DNA from: Hondaea fermentalgiana
Taxonomy: Eukaryota > Sar > Bigyra > Thraustochytrida > Thraustochytriidae
Assembly: GCA_014084085.1 (NCBI GenBank)
Contig: NPFB01000166.1
Location: 64,608 to 128,607 of the forward strand
Length of the DNA: 64,000 nt
Direction: 5' to 3'
Below are positions 33,592 through 43,072 of the stretch, piece by piece. Every line of letters begins with the position of its first letter. The stretch's first letter is position 1. The notes under the pieces are model-generated. The model ran no database searches. It had not been told where the DNA came from and saw only the letters and a list, made by a program, of their open reading frames with translations. A program made the position numbers and the translations under genes.

Positions 33592-36466
33592 GAGGGCGCG
33601 AGCGAGCGAGGGAGGGCGGGCGGGAGGCGGCCGCGGCCGGAGAGGCGCTTCTGCGCGGCGCCGCCGGCGGGGCCTCGAAGCTGCGGCGGCTCGAGGAGGG
33701 CGCCGTCGAGGGCGCCGTCGAGGGCGCCGTCGAGGGCGAGAGCGCCTTCGAGGAGGGGCACACGGCGCGCGGGAGCGGCGACGGCGCCCGCGACGCGGCG
33801 GAGGGAGGCGGGAGGGAAGAGCGAGGCTGCGCGAGAGCCGCTGCCGGGTTTGGGGGCGGAGGTGCGGAGTGGCCGAGTCTTAGACCGTAGGCCGGCGAAC
33901 GGAAATGAGAGAAAGGAAAGAGGCTGGGCCTTGCTTGATGAAGGGAAGGAAGGGGACGACGTCCCAGCGATGCTCGGGGGCATCAATGCGTGCGTGCGTG
34001 CGTGGAGGCCTGGCTTGCGAGGCGCGTGCAGTTGCTGGTTGCGGTGGCTGGCAGAAGCGAAGGAGAGCGGGGACCGGGGCGGCTTGGATGCGTGGAGCGG
34101 AAAGTTCGACGAGCGGACCGCGACGGATTCATGGATGGGGCGTGCGAGGTGAGTGAACTCACTTACAGACAGACGCTGTTCGCATGTGCATCGTGCGCGA
34201 AGATCACTGTGCTCAGAGCAAACCCTGCGCGGGCACGTAGCGCGGAAATCCGAGCTCTTGCCGCTTCCTGTTGGTGCGTGCATTCGTACAAGAGTCGCGG
34301 AAAAAGAAACGCCACGGTGGCGACGACTGTTAATCGAAATGACCGTTGGTTGACACGAGTCCAGACGCGGGCTCGGACTCCATGCACGCGACGCGATCGC
34401 GACAAGCCGCAGCTGGTCCCATCATCTGGGGAGACAGACGCAGGTGGGGTGATGTGTGTGGGGGGGGGGAAGGGTGGGTTAATTCATGTGAGCGTTAGGC
34501 CTGGCACCTTGGCCAACGGTCTCAGACAAGTCGCTCGCTCGCTGACAGGGTCTCCGTTTTATTTGTTGTGACTTTGCAGCGATGTGAACTCGAAGAAGAA
34601 CGTTCGACCATCAAGAGCTCGCAACGATCGTGCTCGCGGAATACATACTCGAGAGCGAGTATTTGCAGAGCACATGGTTGTGAAGCGATAGATAGCATGT
34701 GTCCAGAGTACCATCTATCTGCCAGGGAAAAGCGTCTCAAGCGCAGGAAGTCGGCCAAAAAAGCAACCTGAATTTCGCGTAGCAAAAAGCTGCAGTGTAG
34801 ATGTTTCGGGTATGACCTGCCTTTGAATGCCGCTAAAGCGCTGACAGCAAGTCTTCAGTAGCTTCGCTCTCGTTGTGATGCAGCGACCACGCTTGCTTGC
34901 CAGACTGCCAATGCGCCGCGAAAGTCAAAACCAAACATGACCAAAGAAGTGACACAATGCCTGACTTGACTCCGAGCCACCTTCGAAGATGCTGACCATG
35001 GTACAACAAATATTGACAAGTGCTTCGCCCAACCAACCACTTTCTCTCGCAAGTCGTCTCAATCGGCATCGAAATCTGAATACCGCGTGCCAATCCTCGC
35101 AGGGATGGCCGATGCCTTCTCATACAAAAAGGCAAGTAGACGACTCGGAAGATCCTTGAGATATAGCTTGGGCTATATATGAATGCGCGCTCGATCCTGC
35201 GGAGCTCAAACTGTCGTGCGCTAAAGGTGCGAGGGCCCGCGAGGGTCACCGATCGCTGCTGTGCTCTTTGTACCCTGAGCTGCGGGTGCTTTATCTGTGA
35301 CAGCTAGTGTGTGGATAGTATAAGGGTTAGGTGGATGCATGTGAGCGAAGTGCCAGCTGTGGCAGTGTGGATGTGGGGAGCTAGCGCTCATTGAGATTTG
35401 AGCAGACTTCTGCGCTACTGTGACTGTCTGTGGATGTATAAGTTCGCTTGTTCCTCACACAGTGGAGCGTTGCGTGAGGAGCAGCTGCAGCTGCAGCCGA
35501 CAGGCAATGAATGGGAAGAGCGACGTAGGCGCAGAGCGCGGAATGCGTATTGTCCGCGCCGCCGGTTGCCGCCCACCATGCATGCAAGAAGGTGATGCGA
35601 GGAGCGCGCGCGCGCGCGCGCGCGCACGATCTTCTCTTGTTGCTGGTTGCGGTCGCGGCGCAGTGGTCGGACTCTGACGGTGAATTTCAGGGGGGAACAA
35701 AAAATCGAGATGATACTAGACCTACCCAGAACGGAAACGTTGCAAGGCAAAAGTTCTCTCACTTTCCATCCGAGCTCTAGATTAGGTCCTCCGGTCAGTA
35801 AATACGTCTCTTTTCAAGAAAATTTCACAATTGTATCTTGGAAAAGCTGATAACATTTTGAAGAGCAGCAGCCAGAAACTTTCGAAAAGTAGCAATTTTT
35901 AAAATTACAATTTGCTCTTGCGAATTACCGCATGCCATGAAGTAAAATGGTAGTCGTCTGATTTTCGTCCATAAGGCGATGCTCGTGACCAGAAAGATAA
36001 ATCTGCGTTGCCAAACGTTGAATATTGGCGGCGAAATGAAACTTTGCCACGGCACATGAAAAGATTCATCGCTCCTTCCTACCATTGATGAGGCCGGGAT
36101 CATACAGCCACACTTTCGAGACTGACATGGGCCAGAACTTTCCGGTCTCTGCTCGCCTGCGGCTCAGTTCTCCGCGTCATTCGCAATGCGATCTCAACGC
36201 AGCTCGTCAACGCACAGTGAGTCGGTTTTGCGTTGCGCAGATCTGCCGTCGCGAGTTTTCGCAGAAGAAATTCGCAGAAGAAAGAAACGACCAACCAGAG
36301 CGAGTTCGCGCGCGCGCGCGTTGCTATCTTTGACGGGACGACCGCGCGCGGAAGGAGGGAGGCGGGCCGGTAGCGGCCCAAGCCCTCGTGCGCGAGAGCC
36401 GCAGGCGCTCTTCGGTCTGACCTTCTCTGCGCAGAGGAAGGAAGATACACGGCGAAGAAGAAAAAG
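33592..36466. other. Long intergenic region, no gene supported
   Basis: 2.9 kb. The first 600 bp are GC-rich and contain a GGCGCCGTCGAG tandem run near 33699-33738. 34150-36100 is distinctly AT-richer. A GC dinucleotide run lies near 35603-35624 and a shorter one near 36309-36319. No tRNA or known-family coding sequence was seen. An in-frame TAG at 36371-36373 separates this region from the HECT ORF. Confidence 0.55.
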
Positions 36467-37801
36467 ATGGATCTGGCCCACGACGAGGAGCGCGGCGAGG
36501 CCGAGGACGTGGCGCCGAAGGACAGACGCGAGGCGATCCTGCTCAAGTTCGTGCAAGGACACGGAAACGTGCTCAACTCCCTGGTGAGCCAATCGCCTGC
36601 GCTCCTGGAGGACTCGTTCTCGTGCCTGCTCAAACACCCGCAATGCCGAACGGTGCTCGACTTCGACAACAAACGCCAATACTTTACCACCCAGATGCGC
36701 AAGCTGCGGCGCCACGTGCGCACGCTCAATCTTGTCGTACGCCGCTCAAATGTTTTTGAGGACTCCTTCATGTACTTGCGCCTTCACACGGCGCAAGAGC
36801 TCCGCGGACGACTCTCGGTCAAGTTCGATGGCGAGGAAGGTATCGATGCGGGCGGCCCGACGCGAGAGTGGTTCCAGATCCTTGCGCGCGAAATGTTCAA
36901 GCCGGACTATGGTCTCTTCAAGCCGTCCGCAGACAGTAGCGCCTTTCAGCCAGACCCGCGTTCGTCCATCGCCGTGGACAGGCACCTTGACTATTTCCGA
37001 TTTGTCGGTCGCATTGTAGGCAAGGCCGTTGCAGACGGGCATCTCTTGGACGCCCACTTTACGCGCTCCTTCTACAAGCACATTCTCGGCCTCAAGGTCA
37101 CGCCCTCTGACATGCAGAGTCTGGACCCCGAGTACTACCGAAATCTCATGGAGCTCACGCAAATGAATATCGAGGAGATCGGCCTTGACCTTACGTTTTC
37201 TGCCGACATTGATGTCTTCGGCTCGGTCCGCACCAAGGAGCTCTTTCCTGGCGGCGCCGAAATTCCCGTCACTGAAGAGAACAAGCGCGATTACATTCGA
37301 CTCGTGACGCACTACCGCATGACGAACGGAATCCGCGCGCAGCTCGATGCCTTTCTCGAGGGTTTCCATGAGCTCGTGCCGGCCGAGCTCATTTCCATCT
37401 TTGATGAAAACGAGCTCGAGCTGCTCATTGCAGGCGTTCCGGAGATTGATCTTGATGACCTCAAGGCGAATACCGAATACGTTGGCTACTCGGCAGCTAG
37501 CCAGCAGATTCGCTGGTTTTGGAAGTGTCTCGAAGGCTTGCCTTCCGAGGACCATGCTCGCTTTCTCATGTTTGTCACAGGAACCTCGAAAGTGCCTTTG
37601 GACGGTTTTAAGAATCTCATTGGCATGCGTGGCGTCCAGCGTTTCACCATCCACAAGGCTTACGGGAGCGATGACGCTCTTCCGCAATCGCATTCTTGTT
37701 TCAATCAGCTCGACCTTCCAGCATACAACACGGAAGCCGCGCTCTGTGAAAAGCTCACTTATGCCATTCACGAATGCACGGAAGGCTATGGCTTTGGCTA
37801 A
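36467..37801 (+). CDS. Stand-alone HECT E3 catalytic protein, HUWE1/UPL1 type
   Basis: 444 residues. The start ATG has a good context (AAAAAGATGG), and an in-frame TAG lies at 36371 with no other ATG between. About 60 residues of HUWE1-specific pre-HECT helices (FVQGHGNVLNSLVSQSPALL, then VLDFDNKRQYF) precede a full HECT domain. In it: GEEGIDAGGPTREWFQ, FRFVGRIVGKAVADGHLLD, FTRSFYKHILG, LAGVPEIDLDDLKANTEY-like sequence, FVTGTSKVPLDGF and LPQSHSCFNQLDLP. The catalytic Cys is residue 411 (codon 37697-37699). It ends ECTEGYGFG, matching the C-terminal Gly-Phe/Leu-Ala ending of HUWE1 and UPL1. HECT ligases take ubiquitin from E2 onto this Cys and pass it to substrate. This protein has none of the solenoid, UBA or UIM parts normally fused to it; those are in the gene at 2269-13632. 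Confidence 0.93.
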   Translation: MDLAHDEERGEAEDVAPKDRREAILLKFVQGHGNVLNSLVSQSPALLEDSFSCLLKHPQCRTVLDFDNKRQYFTTQMRKLRRHVRTLNLVVRRSNVFEDSFMYLRLHTAQELRGRLSVKFDGEEGIDAGGPTREWFQILAREMFKPDYGLFKPSADSSAFQPDPRSSIAVDRHLDYFRFVGRIVGKAVADGHLLDAHFTRSFYKHILGLKVTPSDMQSLDPEYYRNLMELTQMNIEEIGLDLTFSADIDVFGSVRTKELFPGGAEIPVTEENKRDYIRLVTHYRMTNGIRAQLDAFLEGFHELVPAELISIFDENELELLIAGVPEIDLDDLKANTEYVGYSAASQQIRWFWKCLEGLPSEDHARFLMFVTGTSKVPLDGFKNLIGMRGVQRFTIHKAYGSDDALPQSHSCFNQLDLPAYNTEAALCEKLTYAIHECTEGYGFG

Positions 37802-38446
37802 CACGAAACATGGGTGCATTCGTCTCGCAAGACCTAGATTTTTCATGTATAGAAATAAAGAAGAAGTTCAAGAAGAAGAAGAAGAAGAAGAAATAGTGAT
37901 ATAGGCGTACTACGTTGTTCCCTTTTTAGGCCCCAAAACCCTTCCTGTTTCAACATCGCGTTGGAGTTTCTACAATGATGAACCTGCGAGCGAGCTCCAT
38001 CTTCTCACTCCAGCGCAACCCTACTTGTGGTCTACGGATGTTGCCGATCGTCGCCGTTTGGGCTGCCAACGATCAATCTTGATGATCAAGTCTGTTTCCG
38101 TAAATCCCTCCGGCCTTGATGCGTGGACTGTCGGCGAGGACCCACGTCGCAAGCAACGCAGAAACTCTCTGCGTCCCCTGAGGAGAGGAAAGCGAAAAGA
38201 CGGAAGAGGTCCGAGGCGATGTGATCTTGGTTGGGCCAAGTCGTCGAATGGGGAAGAGTAACAAGAGCGGCCTCAACAACAACGATCGACAAGTTACTAG
38301 AAGTTAGATTAGCAGGCAGGCAGGCAGGGCGAAGAAGCAGAACACCATCCGCCCAGTGGCTCGCGAGCGGTTGGCGCGCGCGCGAGGGCAGCGGCTACGT
38401 TCGTCGGGCGGCGGCGGCGGCGGCGCGCTCGGGGCGGCGGCGCACG
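37802..38446. other. Intergenic spacer with an AAG run
   Basis: 3' UTR of the HECT gene and 5' leader of the CstF-77 gene. Contains AATAAAG near 37853 and a GAA/AAG trinucleotide run to about 37894, then a CAGG run near 38311-38328 and a GGC run near 38408-38425 just before the CstF-77 ATG. Confidence 0.65.
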
Positions 38447-40645
38447 ATGGCGAAACGCAAGGCGGAGGACGACGATGAGGGCGGCGCGCACAACGAGGTA
38501 GATGACGGGCTGGAGGCCACCAAGAAGCGCAAAACCGGCACCACCAGCGCCGTCGCCGTGAAAACGGAGGCCGCGCAGGACCAGGAGGGCGACGGAGACG
38601 GCGCGAACGGCGGCGACCCTCTCCCCGGCCTCGACGCTGGCGACGCAGAGACAGAGGCCGCGGATGCCGAGGCCGTGCTCAAGGGCAAAGATACCGAGAT
38701 GGCCTCATGGGTCGCGCTCGCCAAGGACGCAGAAAAGGCGAGCGTGGAGAATGCCAGATCCATGTACGAGACGCTGCTAAAGCGGTTTCCGCTTTCGGAA
38801 AAGTTTTGGCTCTTGTACGCGCGCCGCGAGCTCAAGGCCCAAAACTATGCCCAGGTGGAGTGGATCCTCAAGCGCACCTTGCTCTCACTCGGCAGCGTCA
38901 AGCTGTGGCAATTCTATCTCACCTACCTGCGAGAACGCAGACTCGGCCCCGACTCTGAGGCCTCGCGCAACGCGGCAAAGGAGAGGGAAGAGCGAAAGGG
39001 CATCGAACAGGCCTTTGAAGCTGCGCTCAAGCATATTGGCTTCGCCTTCGAGTCAGGGGCGATCTGGGTTGATTACATTGCCTTTCTCAAGACACAAAAG
39101 TGCGACTCGCAATTCGATTTGCAGGTGCGGGACAAGGCCGTACGCGGCGCCTACCAACGGGCCGTCACGCGTCCCGTCGATCAAATGGAAACCCTCTTTC
39201 GCGACCTCGAAAACCCGACCGAGGTGCAGCAGGATCACATGAAGGCCAAGACAGTCTATTTGGAGCGCAAAAACCGTCTTCAGGCAATTACAAGCGCAAT
39301 GGGTCTGAGCACCTCCACGTCAGCGTCAACGTCCTCGAGTAGCCCCTTGCTCGGCGGCCTCCCCGAGGTCCCGCGCGGCGATCCGCGCGAGGGCAAGCGA
39401 CTCGCCAAATGGCGCGCGCTCATCTCGTACGAGCGAACGAACCCAGAGCGCGTCAGCGATACCGCCCTCAAGCACCGGGTGCGTCACGTGTACAACCGTG
39501 CGCTAGCAGCGCTGTACTTTTTCCCCGAGCTCTGGCACGAGTTTGCTCAGTATGAGCTTGAAACCAATGACGCAATCTCGGCACGAACCGTGCTGGAGCG
39601 CGCTTTGCACGCCATGCCGGACTCGGTCCTTCTTCACCTTGTGCTCGCAGACACCCTTGAGACGCACGGGCGCGTCTCGGAGGCGCGCACTGTGTATCAG
39701 CGCCTGGAGGAGAAGTTGCCCAGCTCGCTGGTCTTTATTCAGTTCCAGCTCTTTGAGCGGCGCTGTGGCGGGATTGCTCCCGCGCGCGCTGTCTTCAAGC
39801 GCGCGCGCGCCTCGGCCGCTTGCGATAGCGCTGTCTTCACCGCAGCGGCTTTGCTGGAGTTCCACAACAACAAGGAGCCCGAGATCGCACGCCGTATCTT
39901 TGAGATGGGCGTTCGCCGCTTTCCGCGCAACGTCGCCTTTGTGCTGGACTATTTGCGATTCTTGGAGCACCTCAACAAGGACAACGACGTTGTGACGCTC
40001 TTCGAGCGCGTCCTCGACAAGCTCGAGCCGCGAGAGGCCTTTCAGATTTGGGAGCGGTACCGTGAGTTTGCGGCGCGCTTCACACTCGGTGGCGGAAACC
40101 TCGAGCTGCTCGCCAAGATCGAGGACCGCTTTGCGGCTGCATTTCCAGGCCAAGCGTTTCTGCGCGGTCTTGCTGGCGTCACGCATCGATACGCCTACCT
40201 CGGCAATCTGCCATCAGGGCCTCCGGACACGGCCTTTCTCAAGCGCGCGCGTCCGCTTAGTCTCGGTCCACATGCACGCACAAGTGCTATGTTTTCAGTG
40301 TCTTCGCATGCCTCTGATGGTGGTTCGGGTGGTGGTCTGCTCTCGCTGGGCAGCCTTGCGGGCGCAAGTGGAGGCGCCAACTCTACGTCTGCGCTCGACG
40401 GCCTCGACGCAGCCAAGACGCCTAACATCATCCGCAAGCTTGATAGTTTTCTTCCCAAGGCCTTGGGGCCCGACGTGGAGCCCTTCAACGTGTCGTACAT
40501 TGTTCGAAAGATTCTCGAGTCACGTTTGCCCAAGCGGAGCTTTTTTGCGCCCAAGAAACAGCGGCGAATTGCAATGGACGGCACGGACTCAGAGGCTACC
40601 GACCTCTACAAGAAGCGTCACAACGTCGCCAGCAAGCCAGTGTAA
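38447..40645 (+). CDS. Cleavage stimulation factor subunit 3 (CstF-77 / Rna14)
   Basis: 732 residues from the ATG at 38447 (MAKRKAEDDDEGGAHNEVDD); the frame upstream is Arg/Ala-rich noncoding-like sequence. After an acidic, Ala-rich N-terminus of about 80 residues come half-a-TPR (HAT) repeats with their aromatic signatures: FWLLYARRELK, VKLWQFYLTYLRERR, GAIWVDYIAFLK, FFPELWHEFAQYE, and a FPRNVAFVLDYLRFLEHL segment typical of the HAT-C domain of Rna14/CstF-77. A short conserved C-terminal region follows (NIIRKLDSFLPKALGP). CstF-77 dimerises and scaffolds cleavage and polyadenylation of pre-mRNA in the nucleus. KRKAEDD at the N-terminus and KKRK may be nuclear localisation signals. Length is close to the family norm. 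The 3' flank is a 116-bp minisatellite. Confidence 0.9.
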   Translation: MAKRKAEDDDEGGAHNEVDDGLEATKKRKTGTTSAVAVKTEAAQDQEGDGDGANGGDPLPGLDAGDAETEAADAEAVLKGKDTEMASWVALAKDAEKASVENARSMYETLLKRFPLSEKFWLLYARRELKAQNYAQVEWILKRTLLSLGSVKLWQFYLTYLRERRLGPDSEASRNAAKEREERKGIEQAFEAALKHIGFAFESGAIWVDYIAFLKTQKCDSQFDLQVRDKAVRGAYQRAVTRPVDQMETLFRDLENPTEVQQDHMKAKTVYLERKNRLQAITSAMGLSTSTSASTSSSSPLLGGLPEVPRGDPREGKRLAKWRALISYERTNPERVSDTALKHRVRHVYNRALAALYFFPELWHEFAQYELETNDAISARTVLERALHAMPDSVLLHLVLADTLETHGRVSEARTVYQRLEEKLPSSLVFIQFQLFERRCGGIAPARAVFKRARASAACDSAVFTAAALLEFHNNKEPEIARRIFEMGVRRFPRNVAFVLDYLRFLEHLNKDNDVVTLFERVLDKLEPREAFQIWERYREFAARFTLGGGNLELLAKIEDRFAAAFPGQAFLRGLAGVTHRYAYLGNLPSGPPDTAFLKRARPLSLGPHARTSAMFSVSSHASDGGSGGGLLSLGSLAGASGGANSTSALDGLDAAKTPNIIRKLDSFLPKALGPDVEPFNVSYIVRKILESRLPKRSFFAPKKQRRIAMDGTDSEATDLYKKRHNVASKPV

Positions 40646-40821
40646 CGAAGTGACCACGTGTGACGAGATCTTGCTTTTTTTTTTCTTTTCCCGCTCTCTC
40701 TCCCTCTCTTCGTCTGCACTCCTGGGTTTGCCGAGCACGCGAGACCCCTGCAACACTCCCAAGAAAGGCTTAGCGCCTCGTAGCCTGTGGCAGCCTTTGG
40801 TGTGGGCGTTGTGCGTGCATC

Positions 40822-41515
40822 CAGGGCGTGCGTTCAAGCAGGCAGATTTGCCTACTCCTACCGTGACAATGATACAACGTAAAAAAGAAGGTTATAAAGA
40901 TCATCTAATCTTAGTGAATACTTTTGTTGCTCGCATTCAGGGCGTGCGTTCAAGCAGGCAGATTTGCCTGCTCCTACCGTGACAATAATACAACGTAAGA
41001 AAGAAGGTTCTAAAGATCATCTAATCTTAGTGAATACTTTTGTTGCTCGCATCCAGTGCGTGCGTTCAAGCAGGCAGATTTGCCTACTCCTACCGTGACA
41101 ATGATACAACGTAAAAAAGAAGGTTATAAAGATCATCTAATCTTAGTGAATACTTTTGTTGCTCGCATTCAGGGCGTGCGTTCAAGCAGGCAGATTTGCC
41201 TGCTCCTACCGTGACAATAATACAACGTAAGAAAGAAGGTTCTAAAGATCATCTAATCTTAGTGAATACTTTTGTTGCTCGCATCCAGTGCGTGCGTTCA
41301 AGCAGGCAGATTTGCCTACTCCTACCGTGACAATGATACAACGTAAAAAAGAAGGTTATAAAGATCATCTAATTGGTTATTACTTTTGTTGCTCGCATTC
41401 AGGGCGTGCGTTCAAGCAGGCAGATTTGCCCACTCCTACCGTGACAATGATACAACATAAAAAAGAAGTTTCTAAAGATCATCTAACTAGTGAATACTTT
41501 TGTTGCTCGCGTCCG
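40822..41515. repeat. 116-bp minisatellite with alternating unit types, six copies
   Basis: Unit starts (CAGGGCGTGCG or CAGTGCGTGCG) lie at 40822, 40938, 41054, 41170, 41286 and 41400, i.e. spacings of 116, 116, 116, 116 and 114. Alternate copies share variants: one type has CCTACTCC, CAATGATACAACGTAAAAAA and GGTTATAAAG, the other CCTGCTCC, CAATAATACAACGTAAGAAA and GGTTCTAAAG. The array therefore grew partly by duplicating a 232-bp dimer. Each unit has an inverted repeat CAGGCA-GATT-TGCCTG or a close variant. The last two units are more diverged. It starts about 175 bp after the CstF-77 stop. Confidence 0.93.
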
Positions 41516-41657
41516 GGCTATACTACTTTATGGAGACGGGACGAGGCCCAACGCAAATCAAGCACCAAAAAAAGAGAAGAAAAAGGCACACATAGCCCTC
41601 GGGATTAGATGACGGACAAATTGTTCGTGGGTACGTGAGACGGCTGATGCTTTGCTT

Positions 41658-42887
41658 CTAGTTGCAACGCAAAAGAGCGATTTGTTCGGGCCGCGTCGGG
41701 AGATCCGTGAGCACCGCTCCCTTGAAGGTTCCGGTTCGTGTACAAAAGGCGTACAATACTTTCTCATCCTGCGCTACAACGAGCAGTCGGTCATCAACAA
41801 TCGTCAGGCCAGCAGGATGCGTAAGCTTGTGGGGCTTGGGAACCTGTAATTTTACCACAGTCTTGAAAGTGTCTGGTGAAAACCCATAAACTCCAGAACT
41901 GGTGCCGTCGACGCTACCGACATAGACCATGCCGTTGCCCTCAAGGTCGACAGCTACACCTACAGCATGTTTGACGTCGAGGTGCGCGACCTGCTTGCCA
42001 TTAAGGTCAAATACATGCACGCCCTTTTTCGTGCTCGCTACCCAGAGGCGTCCTGCGCGGTCAAATGCGAGGCCGCGTGGGTGCGAAACGTGCGCAAACT
42101 TGTGCGCCTTGGCGCCGAGGCCATCCTTGAGCCAGAAGCGCACTACCTCGTTTGTGTTTTGATTCGAGGCATAGAGGGCGCCACGGAAAAAGGCCACACC
42201 GTAAGGGTGGTCGAGACCGTCCACGGCAAAGGTTTTGGTCGCCTTGTCGTCCTTGCTGCACTTGTGCAGAAGCACAATTTTGGATCTCGACGAGTGCGCG
42301 CTGGCGACAAAGAGCGCAGGACCGACAGCGGCCATGCCGCGCAGGTTCTGGAGGCCTAGCGACTCGACCTTTTGCGGCTCGATGGCAAGCCCATCCGGAT
42401 TCCAGTGGTGCAGATGCGGATTCGAGACCGCGTACCTGTACACGCGCACGTTGTTGCCTGCCGTCGCGTGTTTGGCATTTCCTCCGTGCGTCGTGAGGAA
42501 GATCTCTCTCTGCCACCCTTGGCCCTGGAACCTTTCTGCGCCGGTCTTGTCATCCGCATCGCTGCTGGAGGAGTCCACGGCGGCATGGTTCGAGGCCTCC
42601 AGGACGGCGTCGTCGTCGCCCAGCATGACCATGAGGGCGTGCTCCCAAGAGTCTGCGGCCGCGCCGACGACGTTCTCCACGCCTCGCAGCGAGGAGGAAG
42701 AGGAGGAGGACGTGTCGCGCGGGACGAGCATGCCGAGGTCCTCGAGCTCCTGCGGCGCGAGCGGCGCCGCCCAGTCGCGGTGGCGCGAGCCCGCGATGAT
42801 GCCGCCCTGGCCGGCGCCCGACAGCAGCGCCACCGAGACCACGAGGCCCGCCGCCGCGGCGAGCGCGGCCTTCTCCGCGGGCCGCAT
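41658..42887 (-). CDS. NHL/SMP30-like beta-propeller with N-terminal membrane anchor
   Basis: 409 residues from the ATG at 42885-42887 (MRPAEKAALAAAAGLVVSVA). The open frame upstream has no ATG and encodes only a Leu-Val run from a hexanucleotide repeat. Residues 6-25 are a hydrophobic signal anchor or uncleaved signal, so the propeller should face the lumen or exterior. From about residue 130 there are repeated six-bladed propeller signatures: PDGLAI, LRGMAAVGPALFVAS, HPYGVAFFRGALYASN, HPRGLAFDRAGRLWVAS, AVGVAVDLEGNGMVYVGS and HPAGLTIVDDRLLVVAQ. This is the NHL/gluconolactonase-like pattern of a ligand-binding or enzymatic propeller. The function is not recognisable from the sequence. A Ser-rich linker lies between anchor and propeller. 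Confidence 0.75.
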   Translation of the reverse strand: MRPAEKAALAAAAGLVVSVALLSGAGQGGIIAGSRHRDWAAPLAPQELEDLGMLVPRDTSSSSSSSLRGVENVVGAAADSWEHALMVMLGDDDAVLEASNHAAVDSSSSDADDKTGAERFQGQGWQREIFLTTHGGNAKHATAGNNVRVYRYAVSNPHLHHWNPDGLAIEPQKVESLGLQNLRGMAAVGPALFVASAHSSRSKIVLLHKCSKDDKATKTFAVDGLDHPYGVAFFRGALYASNQNTNEVVRFWLKDGLGAKAHKFAHVSHPRGLAFDRAGRLWVASTKKGVHVFDLNGKQVAHLDVKHAVGVAVDLEGNGMVYVGSVDGTSSGVYGFSPDTFKTVVKLQVPKPHKLTHPAGLTIVDDRLLVVAQDEKVLYAFCTRTGTFKGAVLTDLPTRPEQIALLRCN

Positions 42888-43024
42888 GCTCCGCGCCGTC
42901 CGTCCGCCCGCGTCCCCCGCGCCGTCGCCGCGCCCGAGCTGCTCGCGAAGGCGGTCTGCTGCGCCGCGGACAAAGACGAAGACGCGCAGAAAGGAAGCAG
43001 GCAGCGACCAAGTCGCAGCAAGTC

Positions 43025-43072
43025 CCAAGACCAAGACCAAGACCAAGACCAAGACCAAGACCAAGACCAAGA
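43025..43072. repeat. CCAAGA hexanucleotide run
   Basis: About eight copies of CCAAGA (CTTGGT on the other strand) about 140 bp upstream of the NHL-protein start codon, presumably in its promoter or 5' leader. Confidence 0.9.

Noticed and set aside
33432..34283. Extension of DENND6 upstream through the second gap
   Set aside because: The sequence is low-complexity Ala/Arg/Ser on both sides of the N run, and family similarity starts just after the ATG at 33431.
34200..36100. Possible tRNA or small RNA genes in the AT-richer spacer
   Set aside because: No sequence with a T-arm GGTTCRANNCC and matching acceptor or anticodon stems was found by eye; a covariance-model scan would be needed.
13632..36467. 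A single ligase gene with a 22.8-kb intron joining the two halves
   Set aside because: It would have to contain about eight genes on both strands, introns in this window are 100-170 nt, and the N half ends with a stop in an open exon.
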